Of a stretch of 64,000 nt of DNA, positions 33,827 to 42,245 are shown piece after piece. The notes under the pieces are model-generated. The model made no database searches. It saw nothing but the letters and a program-made list of their open reading frames with translations, and was not told the origin of the DNA. This DNA is from Candidatus Ozemibacter sibiricus (GTDB lineage: Bacteria; Muiribacteriota; Ozemobacteria; Ozemobacterales; Ozemobacteraceae): assembly GCA_003327425.1 (NCBI GenBank), contig QOQW01000002.1, positions 159,972 through 223,971 on the forward strand, given 5' to 3'. The translations under genes and the position numbers were made by a program. How positions within the stretch are numbered: the stretch's first letter is position 1; each line of letters opens with the position of its first letter.

Positions 33827-34819
33827 TCAACGCCGCGGGGCGCTCGAAGCGTCCGAAGGGGGATCACCGCATCGAAGAGAAGGCGGAACGGCCCCGCCCT
33901 CGGCGCCACCGCCGACGAGGGCGGTCTGTCCGCGACAGCGGGCGACCAGCGCGCGCAGACGTGGGGAGGGGCCGTAGATAGTCGCCTTGTGGAGGCTCAA
34001 TCCATCGTCGCGGCGATCTACCACCAGGCCCTCTTGAAGCAGGTTGCGCAAGGCTCCTGCCAGAAAGACCTTCCCTGCCTCAGAATCAGGAAAAACCCCA
34101 GGGAATCTGGCGTCGAACTGCTTCCAGAGCCCTTCGAGGGAGAGGGCGTCGGGCGCCTCTGCCAACAGAAAGCAGAGGCGGGCGTTGGTCAGCAGCGAAT
34201 CGAATGCCGCCCCCGACGACCTTTGGCCAGAAAAATGGGCGAAGCCGGCCATGCCGGGCAAGAGCAAGAGCCGCCAGAGGATGAACAGGAAGTTCCGGTA
34301 GCTGGAGCAACCGCCCGCCCGACTGAGGAGGACATCCTCCACCACCGCCGCCTTTTCCTGGCGCTGGGCGGCGCGCAGCACCTTCCACAGCAGCCCCAGG
34401 TAGCCACCCACCAGCAGCAGGGTGAATATCCACTGATAGGTGGTAGGCGGCAGGATGGCCGCATGGACCATCGACTGCACGAGGGATAATAGATACAAGG
34501 CCACGATCGACAGCGGGATCCAGGCCAGGACCGTCCAGACCAGGGCCAGCAGGAGCGCCTGCCCCACCAGCCACAGGACGCCGAGAACTGGGCTGGTCTG
34601 CCTGGCCCAGGCAGGGAGGGGGACGTCATCCAGCACGTAGGGCTTGAGGTGGCCCTGCAGGCGCCGGATGATCTCCTCGTCGGAAGGCGGCGACTCGTCG
34701 CCCATCGTCGGCGCAACGGGTCGCCCGGCCGCCGTGGGCAGGCGACCGGCGGGCGGCGGCCCGCCCGCCGGCGGGGGCGACGACGTTGGCTGATCGGGCA
34801 GCGGCGGCCGGGCCATCAT
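33827..34819 (-). CDS. Multi-pass membrane protein of unknown function
   Basis: 330 residues. The start ATGATG overlaps the TGA of the upstream P-type ATPase, so translation is probably coupled. The N-terminal ~65 residues are Pro-rich and probably cytoplasmic. About three transmembrane helices follow, at residues ~80-110 (VLGVLWLVGQALLLALVWTV), ~115-150 and ~195-212. The C-terminal ~150 residues are soluble, with a winged-helix-like look (a helix-rich stretch LLQEGLVVDRRDDGLSLHKA), then a low-complexity tail. No family recognised. Its tight link to the cation pump suggests a related transport or regulatory role. Confidence 0.6.
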   Translation of the reverse strand: MMARPPLPDQPTSSPPPAGGPPPAGRLPTAAGRPVAPTMGDESPPSDEEIIRRLQGHLKPYVLDDVPLPAWARQTSPVLGVLWLVGQALLLALVWTVLAWIPLSIVALYLLSLVQSMVHAAILPPTTYQWIFTLLLVGGYLGLLWKVLRAAQRQEKAAVVEDVLLSRAGGCSSYRNFLFILWRLLLLPGMAGFAHFSGQRSSGAAFDSLLTNARLCFLLAEAPDALSLEGLWKQFDARFPGVFPDSEAGKVFLAGALRNLLQEGLVVDRRDDGLSLHKATIYGPSPRLRALVARCRGQTALVGGGAEGGAVPPSLRCGDPPSDASSAPRR

Positions 34820-37539
34820 CGTCGTACGAGCTTGCCCAGCTCGACGGCGGGGACGACCGTCAGCGAGAGCCCGAGCACGATCGCCAGCTGGCTGGCGGAC
34901 AGCGACACCGTCCCCAACAGCGTCTGCATGAACGGGAGGTACATGGCGCCGATCTGCAGCAGGGCGGCCAGGCCCACCGCGCCCAGCAGCGTGGGATTGC
35001 TGGCCAGCCCGATCCGGAAGAGGGATTTCTCGTAGCTGCGGCAGTTGAAGATGTTGAAGAGCTGGAAGAAGACCATGGTGCCGAACGCCATGGTCTGGGC
35101 GACGCGGGCGGCCCCGGCCGCATCGCTGCCGGCGGCCAACGCCTGGCTCAGGCCGAGACGGTAGGCCAGCAGCGTGCCCACAGCCATCAAGGGAGCGACG
35201 ATCGCCAGTTGCATTTTCATGGGGCCCGACAGCAGGTCTTCGCGCGGAGAGCGAGGCGGGCGGTCCATCTCGTCGCCTTCGGGCGGATCGACCCCGAGCG
35301 CGATGGTGGTGAAGCCATCGGTGACGAGATTGACCCACAGGATCATGACGGCCCGCAGCGGAGCGGCCAGGCCCAGCAGCGAGGCGGCCAGCAGGGTGAT
35401 CACCTCGCCGGCGTTGGTCGCCATCAGGAAGCCGAGGGCCTTGCGGAGGTTGTTGTAGATGATGCGCCCCTCTTCGACCGCGGCGACGATCGAGGCGAAG
35501 TTGTCATCGACCAGGACCATGCCGGCGGCCTCGCGGGCGACGTCGGTGCCCGAGCGGCCCATGGCGACGCCGATGTCGGCCCTGGTCAGAGCCGGCGCGT
35601 CGTTGACGCCGTCGCCGGTCATGCTGACCACATGGCCATGCCATTGCAGGGCCTGGATGATGCGCATCTTGTCTTCGGGGCTGGTGCGAGCGTAGATGGC
35701 GACCTCCTGGACGATCGCCCGCAGGCCGGCGTCGTCGAGCTGTTGCAGCTCGGCCCCGGTCATCATCCGCATACCTTCGTCGAAGATCCCGACCTTGCGG
35801 CCGACAGCGCGCGCGGTGGCGGGGTGGTCGCCGGTGATCATGACGACCTTGATGCCGGCGCGACGACACCGTGTCACCGCGGCCACCGCTTCGGGGCGGG
35901 GCAGATCCATCATGCCGACGAGCCCGAGGAAGGTGTAGCCCTGGTGATCCTGATCGGGGAAGGTGGCGGGATCGAAATCGGCGGGCAGGTCGCGGCAGGC
36001 GAAGCCCAGCACCCGCAGGGCCTCATCGGCGTAGGCCAGATTGATACGCTTGATCCGGTCGATGATCGCCGGCGTGAGCGGCTGGGGCCCCGCCGCGGTC
36101 AGATAGGCGGCGCAGCGCGCCAGCACCGCTTCGAGCGAGCCCTTCAGATGGGCACGCGGTCGCCCATCGGGGGTAGCGTGAACGGTGATCATGAACTTGA
36201 TCTTGCTGTCGAAAGGCAGCTCGGCCAGGCGTTGCTGCTGGTGGCGTAGGGTCAGCAGGGCGGCGGCGCTCTTACCGGCCAGCGTCAGCAAAGCGCCTTC
36301 CGTGCCATCGCCGACCATCTGCCACGTGCCATCGGCCTCGAGCTTCAGCGAGGAGTTGTTGCACAGGACGGCGGTTTCCAGCAGCGGCGCCAGGGCGGCG
36401 GCGGGCGCCGGCTTGCCGTCGGCCTGCAGGATCTGGCCGACGCAGGCATAGCCTTCCCCGGTCACGGTGTATTCGGCATCGCCGGTAAACACCTTGACCA
36501 CGACCATCTCGTTGCGGGTCAGGGTGCCGGTCTTGTCGGTGCAGATGACGGTGGCCGAGCCCAGGGTCTCGACGGTGGGCAGCTTGCGGATGAGCGCTTG
36601 ATGGGCCGCCATGCGGCGCACGCCGATGGCCAGCACCAGCGTGATGACGACCGGCAGACCTTCGGGAATCGCTGAGACGGCGAGGGCGATGGCGTTCAGC
36701 AGCACCTCGCCGAAGGGCTGCCGCCAGACCACATAGCTGCTGACGAAGATCAGCAGACAGATGCCGAGCACCGCCCGGGCGATGAAGGCGCTGAAGCCGT
36801 CGAGTTTTTTCTGCAACGGGGTCTGCACATCCTCGGCGGTCTGGACGAGACCGGCGATCTTGCCCAGCTCGGTGGCCATGCCGATGGCGGTCACTACCGC
36901 CTCGCCGCGCCCGCTGGTGACGTGCGTGCCCATGAACACCATGTCGGTGCGGTCGGCCAGCACCGAGGGAGCGGCCAGGGGTGCGATCTGCTTGGCCGCG
37001 GCGACGGTTTCCCCGGTGAAGATCGCCTCCTCGACGCGCAGCCGCACCGCCGACAGCAGGCGGCCATCGGCCGGCACCCGATCCCCTTCTTCGAGCAGGA
37101 TGATGTCGCCCGGCACGAGCTGGCGAGCGTCGAGATCGATTACCTGTCCCTCGCGCCGCACCCGACAGCGAGGGGCCGACATGCCCTTGATGTTGTTGAT
37201 GGCGCGTTCGGCCTTCCGTTCCTGGTAGTAGCCGATGGCAGCATTGATGGCGAGAACGGCCAGGATGATCCAGGCGTCGCTGGGATGTTCGCTGACCAGC
37301 CAGGTGGCGGCGGCGGCCAGCAGCAAAATGAAGATCAGCGGACTCTCGAACTGGCGCTTGAGGAGCACATACCAGGGCGTCGGCTTGCCCTGGGCGATCT
37401 CATTGGGGCCGAAGACCTGGGCCCGCGCTTCGGCTTCGCTTCTGGTCAGCCCCGCCGTCGAGCTGCCGAAAGCCCGCAGCGCCGCTTCGCCGTCTTGGAT
37501 CGACCAATCCTGCGCGATGGCCTGTCGAAGATGATCCAT
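34816..37539 (-). CDS. P-type ATPase, calcium-transporting (type II) family
   Basis: 907 residues from ATG 37539 preceded by GGGGGGAAG. It has the full P-type layout: N-terminal actuator segment, transmembrane pairs with the PEGL motif (AIPEGLPVVITLVLA), phosphorylation site DKTGT with Asp335, KGSLEAVL in the nucleotide-binding domain, MITGDHPATA and MTGDGVNDAPAL, and six C-terminal helices. The PEGLP helix and the overall order match SERCA/PMR1-like Ca2+ (or Mn2+) pumps rather than K+ or heavy-metal types. The TGES-like actuator loop reads FTGETV. The gene overlaps the downstream membrane-protein gene. Confidence 0.9.
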   Translation of the reverse strand: MDHLRQAIAQDWSIQDGEAALRAFGSSTAGLTRSEAEARAQVFGPNEIAQGKPTPWYVLLKRQFESPLIFILLLAAAATWLVSEHPSDAWIILAVLAINAAIGYYQERKAERAINNIKGMSAPRCRVRREGQVIDLDARQLVPGDIILLEEGDRVPADGRLLSAVRLRVEEAIFTGETVAAAKQIAPLAAPSVLADRTDMVFMGTHVTSGRGEAVVTAIGMATELGKIAGLVQTAEDVQTPLQKKLDGFSAFIARAVLGICLLIFVSSYVVWRQPFGEVLLNAIALAVSAIPEGLPVVITLVLAIGVRRMAAHQALIRKLPTVETLGSATVICTDKTGTLTRNEMVVVKVFTGDAEYTVTGEGYACVGQILQADGKPAPAAALAPLLETAVLCNNSSLKLEADGTWQMVGDGTEGALLTLAGKSAAALLTLRHQQQRLAELPFDSKIKFMITVHATPDGRPRAHLKGSLEAVLARCAAYLTAAGPQPLTPAIIDRIKRINLAYADEALRVLGFACRDLPADFDPATFPDQDHQGYTFLGLVGMMDLPRPEAVAAVTRCRRAGIKVVMITGDHPATARAVGRKVGIFDEGMRMMTGAELQQLDDAGLRAIVQEVAIYARTSPEDKMRIIQALQWHGHVVSMTGDGVNDAPALTRADIGVAMGRSGTDVAREAAGMVLVDDNFASIVAAVEEGRIIYNNLRKALGFLMATNAGEVITLLAASLLGLAAPLRAVMILWVNLVTDGFTTIALGVDPPEGDEMDRPPRSPREDLLSGPMKMQLAIVAPLMAVGTLLAYRLGLSQALAAGSDAAGAARVAQTMAFGTMVFFQLFNIFNCRSYEKSLFRIGLASNPTLLGAVGLAALLQIGAMYLPFMQTLLGTVSLSASQLAIVLGLSLTVVPAVELGKLVRR

Positions 37540-37685
37540 TGCTTCCCCCCTGGAATGACTCAACAACGGAGAATGCTATCACATCTCCGAACCGTGCGAC
37601 AAATCGCGACGCTCAGCCGCCGCGGCGCCCCGGGGCACGGCCGTGGGCCGTCAGGGGACCTCGGCCGTTTCGCCCAGAACCGCCG

Positions 37686-39008
37686 TCAGGGGCGGATGTT
37701 CAAGAGCCAGGCGTCGTAGCCCGCATGGCCGAGCGGGATATCATACCCGCCAGACGGCACGCCGGTGCCCGCCACCAGCCAGTGGCCGTCAGCCGTCTGA
37801 CGCAGATCGTAGCCGACCTCGCCGAAGCGGCCGCCCAGGGTTTTCTGCCAGAGCACCGAGCCATCGAGATCGAGGCCGACCAGCCAGAGATCGGTGCCGC
37901 CGTGGGCGCCCTCGACCATGCCATCCATGGAGGAGGTCTCCCCCACGAAGACGAACCGCCCGTCGGCCGCCTGTCGAAGACTGTAGGCGAGGTCATCGCC
38001 CACCCCGCCATAGCAGTTCTGCCACTCGATCTCGCCATCGGCGTCGAGCTTGAGGACCCAGGCATCGAGGCCGCCCTGCCAGCCTTCGACCACGCCAGTC
38101 AGGGAGCTGGCAGCCCCCGCCACCACGCAGCCGCCATCAGCGATGGCCCGTACCGCGTACGCTCGCTCCTCGTCGACCCCGCCGTAGCTCTTCAGCCAGC
38201 GCACGGCGCCGTTCGCGGCGAGACGGGCGACGAGGACATTCCCCAGCCCGTGTTCGTCGGTGAGTTCGTCGACCGTGTGGGAAGCCACCCGGCCGGCGAC
38301 GAAACAGCCCCCGTCGCCGAGAGGCTCGACGCTGGCCGCGAAGTCGTCGAGCGGCCCGCCCAGACAGGTCCCCCACTGGATCGCCCCGGTCGGCGAGAGC
38401 TTGACCACCCAGGCATCGGTGCCGCCTTGATGACCGCTGACGTCGCCATTGTTCGAGCCCGTGCTCCCGCCGAGCAGGAAGCCGCCGTCGGCGGTCTGGC
38501 GCACCGCATAGGCGGTATCATCGCCGTTGCCGCCGTAACAGCGCTTCCACCGCAGGTTGCCCGCGCCATCGAGGCGCATGACCAGCACATCGGTGCCGCC
38601 GCGGTAGCCGATGGCCGGCTCTTCCCATTCGGTTTCGCCGACCACGAGGCAGCCGCCATCGGAGGTCGCCTCGATGGCGAAGGCCCGGTCATGCTCAGGT
38701 CCGCCGTAGACCTTCGTCCACACCGGCTTGCCATCCGCGCCGTAGCGCACGACCAGCACGTCGGTCCGGCCGTGGGCGCCTTTGATGTCGCCATCGCGGG
38801 ACGCCGTATGCCCGGCCACGAGGCACCCGCCGTCGCCCAGCAGGACCAGGCCGCGGTAGGCCTCGTCGGCCGTCCCGCCCAGGACATGCTGCCAGGCGAG
38901 GTCATCGACGAAGGCGCGTCCGGCCGGGGAAGGCACAGCCCAGGCCGGCCACAGCCCGCCGAGCAGGGTCTGCACCGCCACGCTGATCACCACCGCCAGA
39001 GCGCCCAT
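37686..39008 (-). CDS. Exported beta-propeller-like repeat protein
   Basis: 440 residues. ATG 39008 is chosen because GGGAGG lies 8 bases upstream; longer frames start inside or before the ribosome site. Residues 1-24 form a signal peptide (ALAVVISVAVQTLLGG, then AWA). The rest is about seven repeats of ~50-55 residues built as a YGG-xxDDxAY start, a TADGGFLLGGST-like strand pair and a GGTDAWVVKL-G-I-W ending. This resembles SBBP-type beta-propeller repeats found in many secreted proteins of unknown role. It sits between the cation pump and a divergent hydrolase. Confidence 0.7.
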   Translation of the reverse strand: MGALAVVISVAVQTLLGGLWPAWAVPSPAGRAFVDDLAWQHVLGGTADEAYRGLVLLGDGGCLVAGHTASRDGDIKGAHGRTDVLVVRYGADGKPVWTKVYGGPEHDRAFAIEATSDGGCLVVGETEWEEPAIGYRGGTDVLVMRLDGAGNLRWKRCYGGNGDDTAYAVRQTADGGFLLGGSTGSNNGDVSGHQGGTDAWVVKLSPTGAIQWGTCLGGPLDDFAASVEPLGDGGCFVAGRVASHTVDELTDEHGLGNVLVARLAANGAVRWLKSYGGVDEERAYAVRAIADGGCVVAGAASSLTGVVEGWQGGLDAWVLKLDADGEIEWQNCYGGVGDDLAYSLRQAADGRFVFVGETSSMDGMVEGAHGGTDLWLVGLDLDGSVLWQKTLGGRFGEVGYDLRQTADGHWLVAGTGVPSGGYDIPLGHAGYDAWLLNIRP

Positions 39009-39187
39009 GGCCATCACCTCCCGCACACGGCTCCGGCCCCCTCATCGGCACGAAGCGCTCGTTGCCGAACCCCTGGGGCATCCCGGCCCCAGGGACCGGC
39101 CGCCCTCCCTCAGCGAGCTCGCTCCCCCCGTGCCCCGCCGGGCGACGACCGGCCCTCCGTGCGCTGGCGAGGCTCCCCAGGGTACGA

Positions 39188-39193
39188 TAGAAT
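39188..39193 (+). promoter_or_regulatory. Possible -10 box placing transcription start at the hydrolase ATG
   Basis: TAGAAT lies 7 bases before the ATG at 39200. A -35 at 39165-39170 (TGGCGA) is poor. If real, the mRNA would be leaderless or nearly so; no Shine-Dalgarno precedes the ATG. Confidence 0.35.
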
Positions 39194-39199
39194 AGAGCC

Positions 39200-40108
39200 A
39201 TGATGAAGGAACGGTGCGGCGCCTGGTCCCGCGGCAAACTTCTCCTCGGCGCGCTGCTGGCCATCGCCGCCGCTCTGCTGGCCATGGTCTGGGGGTTCGC
39301 CATGCAGAACGTGCGCCGCCCCCGGCTCGGCCCGCCCGCCGCGTTCCCCGACCACCTGTTCATGCCGTTTGCGGCCCGCAACGACCAGGGCCAGACTATC
39401 CGGGCCTGGTATGCCAGCGGCACGCCCGGCCTGGGAACGATGCTGCTCTGCCACGGCCATGGCGTCGACCATACAAACCTGGCGGCGATGGTCGATTTTC
39501 TGCGGCGGTTCGGGTGCGCCCTGCTGCTGCTCGATTTCCGGGCCCACGGCGCCAGCGATGGCGAGTATACCTCGATCGGCTTGTACGAATGGGCCGATCT
39601 GCGCGGCGTCCTCGACGAGGCGCGGGCCCGCGGGTTCCTGGCCACAGGAACCGCGCTGGCGGCCTACGGCCGGTCGATGGGCGCCGCCACCTTGATCAAC
39701 GGGGCCGCCCGGCTGCCCGAGATCCAGGCGTTCATCCTCGAATCGCCGTTCGCCGAGCTGCGGTTGATCGGCGGCCGGGATTTCGCCCGCCTGACCGGCC
39801 TGCCCGATTCCTTCCTGACCGACGTCGGGTTCCATCTCATCAGCTGGTGGACCGGCATCCCCTACCTCGACAATCGCCCCGTCGCCGCGACCGCCGGGTT
39901 CGGGGAACGGCCCGTCCTGCTCATCCATGATACGCTCGATCCCCGGGCCACGCGCGCCGACCATGATCGCCTGAAAGCGGCCATTCCCCAGGCCCGGGAA
40001 CTGATCGTCCCGGGCGCCAGCCATGTCCAGGCCCATCAGGTGGCCTCGACCACCTTCGAGACCACCGTCATCGGCTTCTTGCGTGACGTCGGATTTCCCC
40101 TGCCCTGA
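39200..40108 (+). CDS. Membrane-anchored alpha/beta hydrolase
   Basis: 302 residues. An N-terminal helix (about 13-35) anchors or exports the protein. The alpha/beta-hydrolase core shows the oxyanion region CHGHGVDHTN, LLLDFRAHGASDGEYTSIG, the nucleophile elbow GRSMGA, an acid in LLIHDTLDPRA and a His in VPGASHVQAH, consistent with a Ser-Asp-His triad. Family members with this pattern (BAAT/serine-aminopeptidase S33-like) act as esterases or peptidases; substrate is unknown. It is followed by the cyclase gene after ~160 bases. Confidence 0.82.
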   Translation: MMKERCGAWSRGKLLLGALLAIAAALLAMVWGFAMQNVRRPRLGPPAAFPDHLFMPFAARNDQGQTIRAWYASGTPGLGTMLLCHGHGVDHTNLAAMVDFLRRFGCALLLLDFRAHGASDGEYTSIGLYEWADLRGVLDEARARGFLATGTALAAYGRSMGAATLINGAARLPEIQAFILESPFAELRLIGGRDFARLTGLPDSFLTDVGFHLISWWTGIPYLDNRPVAATAGFGERPVLLIHDTLDPRATRADHDRLKAAIPQARELIVPGASHVQAHQVASTTFETTVIGFLRDVGFPLP

Positions 40109-40215
40109 GATCCTGCCGTCCGGGCAACCGCCAGCTCCGCCTCGAACCACCGCCCCGGCATGGCATTCCGACCACGCGTCGGCGCCCCTCCCGATCGTCA
40201 GCTTTGCCATGGTGA

Positions 40216-40244
40216 TTGCCTCTGGGAGCAGAAAGTGGCATAGT
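40216..40244 (+). promoter_or_regulatory. Possible promoter of the cyclase gene
   Basis: TTGCCT (40216-40221), 17-base spacer and CATAGT (40239-40244). The ATG at 40271 follows after 26 bases. Confidence 0.4.
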
Positions 40245-40270
40245 GGTTGGCACCTTTCCCGGAACCTCTT

Positions 40271-42031
40271 ATGAATCCTCGATGGTTGGGCGGCGCCTTT
40301 CTGGCCTGGCTGGGGCTCCTGACATTGCTGTGGTGGGGCCACTGGTTCAGCCTGATCCTCTTGTGGGCGATCATTCCCCTGGCCGGAGCCGTTCTCCTGA
40401 CGGGCATGGGCGCCCCATCCGCGCCCGTGGCCACCCCATCCAGGACGCCGCCGCGTGCGTCTGGCAACGGCCATAAGCCAGCCGAAGAGACGGGACAAAG
40501 TTCGGGACCGGGTTCCGCCGGTCGCCTCCTCTCCCCCACCCCACCCATCACCCCCACGGTGCCGCCGGCACCCGCGACCCCGGCCACGCCCCTCGCTCCC
40601 CCACCCCGCTCCCCGGCGCCGCCGCCGGCCGACCTTCCCCTGCCGGCGCCGCCGGCCGAACTGTTCGGACAGCCCCTGCCGCGATTTCTCGAGCTGGTCA
40701 TCCGCGATCTGGCCACCCTGACCGGCCCGTCAGCCGCCGGCACCCCCCTCGAGGAAATGGCGCTCGACCTTCTCTGCCCGCACCTGGGCATCGCCCAAGG
40801 CCAGATCTACCTGATCGATCCTCAGAAACCCGAATTCCTCGAACTCAGAGGGTGCTATCCCAAAGCCGAATGGAATGCCAAGCGGGTGCGCTTCGAATGG
40901 GGCGACACCGCCCTCGCCCCCCTGCTCAAGAACGGCGAGATGGTCTCCTTCTGGCCGGCCCGGCGCGGGGAACCGCCACCCATCGCCATCCTGCTGGCGA
41001 CCCCGCTCATCGATGGGGAGACCGTGATCGGCCTGCTGGCCATCGAGAGCGCGCCCCCGATCCTGTACCAGAAGCCCGACAACCAGGCGGCGCTGTTCCT
41101 GATCGGCCAGGTCCTGGGCTGGATGGTGGCGGAACGGCAACGGGAGATCGCCCGCCGAGCCGAGATCTATACGCTCAAGCAGCGGATCGACAAGCTCACC
41201 GAGTACCAGCGCAAACTCGAACACACCACCGAGTATCTCGACCAGGAATACGATCGGCAGTATTTCGAGAAGCTCGGCCTGGAGAAAGATCGGGCGCAGA
41301 TGTTCGAGAGCTTCCAGAAGTTCCTGTCGCCCCATATCGTCGAGCGGATCATCGCCGACCCCGGTTCGTTGGCGCTGGGCGGGCAGAAACAGCCGGTCAC
41401 CATCATGTTCGCCGACGTGCGGGGGTTCACCCCCCTCAGCGAGAAGCTCGATCCGAGCCAGGTGGTTTCGCTGCTGAACGAGTATTTCTCGGCGATGACC
41501 GAGGTCATCCTGCAGTTCCAGGGGACGATCGACAAATTCATCGGCGACGCCCTCATGGCCTTGTTCGGAGCGCCGCTGACCGTCCAGGATCCCGAGCGAC
41601 GGGCGGTCTTCTGCGCCATGACCATGCTGCAACGCCTGGATCAGTTGAAGGCCGGCTGGCGGAAGCGCGGGTGGCCGGAGATCGAGATCGGCATCGGGCT
41701 CAATACCGGCGATGTCACCGTCGGGCTCATCGGATCCGAAAAGATCCTGTCCTATACCGCGATCGGCGATGCGGTCAATATCGCGAGCCGCATCTGTTCG
41801 GCAGCACGACCGGGACAGATCCTGCTGAGCACGACCACGGCGGCCGGTCTGGGCGATCTGGTCTGGCTCGAGAAGCTCGATCCCATTCCGCTGAAAGGCA
41901 AGACGCAACCGGTCGAGATCTTCCAGGCCATCGCCCCGGCCCAGTTGCCTGGCTTCACCGAGATCGAAGCCCTGCTCACCGTTCCGACCACCCCTCCCCC
42001 ACGAGGCCAGCGCCGCCCCACGAGCCGCTGA
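40271..42031 (+). CDS. Class III adenylate/guanylate cyclase with membrane anchor and GAF domain
   Basis: 586 residues from ATG 40271. Two closely spaced transmembrane helices (about 7-42) are followed by a long Pro/Ala-rich linker (45-130), a GAF-like domain (about 150-295), a coiled coil (295-345) and the catalytic domain (about 370-545). Metal-binding aspartates are Asp382 (IMFADVRGFTPLSE) and Asp426 (FIGDALMALFG); YTAIGDAVNIASR carries the substrate-side residues. Such enzymes make cAMP, sometimes cGMP, as homodimers. The GAF domain may bind a small ligand or cyclic nucleotide. It lies just before the flagellin gene on the same strand but has its own spacing and likely promoter. Confidence 0.88.
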   Translation: MNPRWLGGAFLAWLGLLTLLWWGHWFSLILLWAIIPLAGAVLLTGMGAPSAPVATPSRTPPRASGNGHKPAEETGQSSGPGSAGRLLSPTPPITPTVPPAPATPATPLAPPPRSPAPPPADLPLPAPPAELFGQPLPRFLELVIRDLATLTGPSAAGTPLEEMALDLLCPHLGIAQGQIYLIDPQKPEFLELRGCYPKAEWNAKRVRFEWGDTALAPLLKNGEMVSFWPARRGEPPPIAILLATPLIDGETVIGLLAIESAPPILYQKPDNQAALFLIGQVLGWMVAERQREIARRAEIYTLKQRIDKLTEYQRKLEHTTEYLDQEYDRQYFEKLGLEKDRAQMFESFQKFLSPHIVERIIADPGSLALGGQKQPVTIMFADVRGFTPLSEKLDPSQVVSLLNEYFSAMTEVILQFQGTIDKFIGDALMALFGAPLTVQDPERRAVFCAMTMLQRLDQLKAGWRKRGWPEIEIGIGLNTGDVTVGLIGSEKILSYTAIGDAVNIASRICSAARPGQILLSTTTAAGLGDLVWLEKLDPIPLKGKTQPVEIFQAIAPAQLPGFTEIEALLTVPTTPPPRGQRRPTSR

Positions 42032-42147
42032 CGCGGTCCCCGTTCAACCACTGCCGTGCCGGCCAGAACTTCTCGTGCCAACCGGTCGGCGGCAGGCACG
42101 GCCCCCACAACGCGCGTTTCCTGAGGACCGGAGTTTCCCCGGGAAAG

Positions 42148-42196
42148 TTGCGGAATTCGGGAAAAATGAGTATTTAAGTGTACAGAGGGGCCCGAT
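42148..42196 (+). promoter_or_regulatory. Putative promoter region of the flagellin gene
   Basis: Two overlapping readings are possible. A housekeeping-type one: TTGCGG (42148-42153), 17-base spacer, TATTTA (42171-42176). A sigma-28-like one: TTTAAGTG (42173-42180) and CCCGAT (42191-42196), but its spacing is about three bases shorter than the flagellar consensus. Confidence 0.35.
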
Positions 42197-42245
42197 TTAG
42201 AGGCCCGCCGATCACGGAAGATCATGGTGCTGCAAGGAGGCAGGC

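Noticed and set aside
40238..40255. Sigma-54-like TGGCAT...TTGG upstream of the cyclase
   Set aside because: The GG-N10-GC spacing is broken (GG in place of GC), and a TTGCCT-17-CATAGT pair explains the region better.
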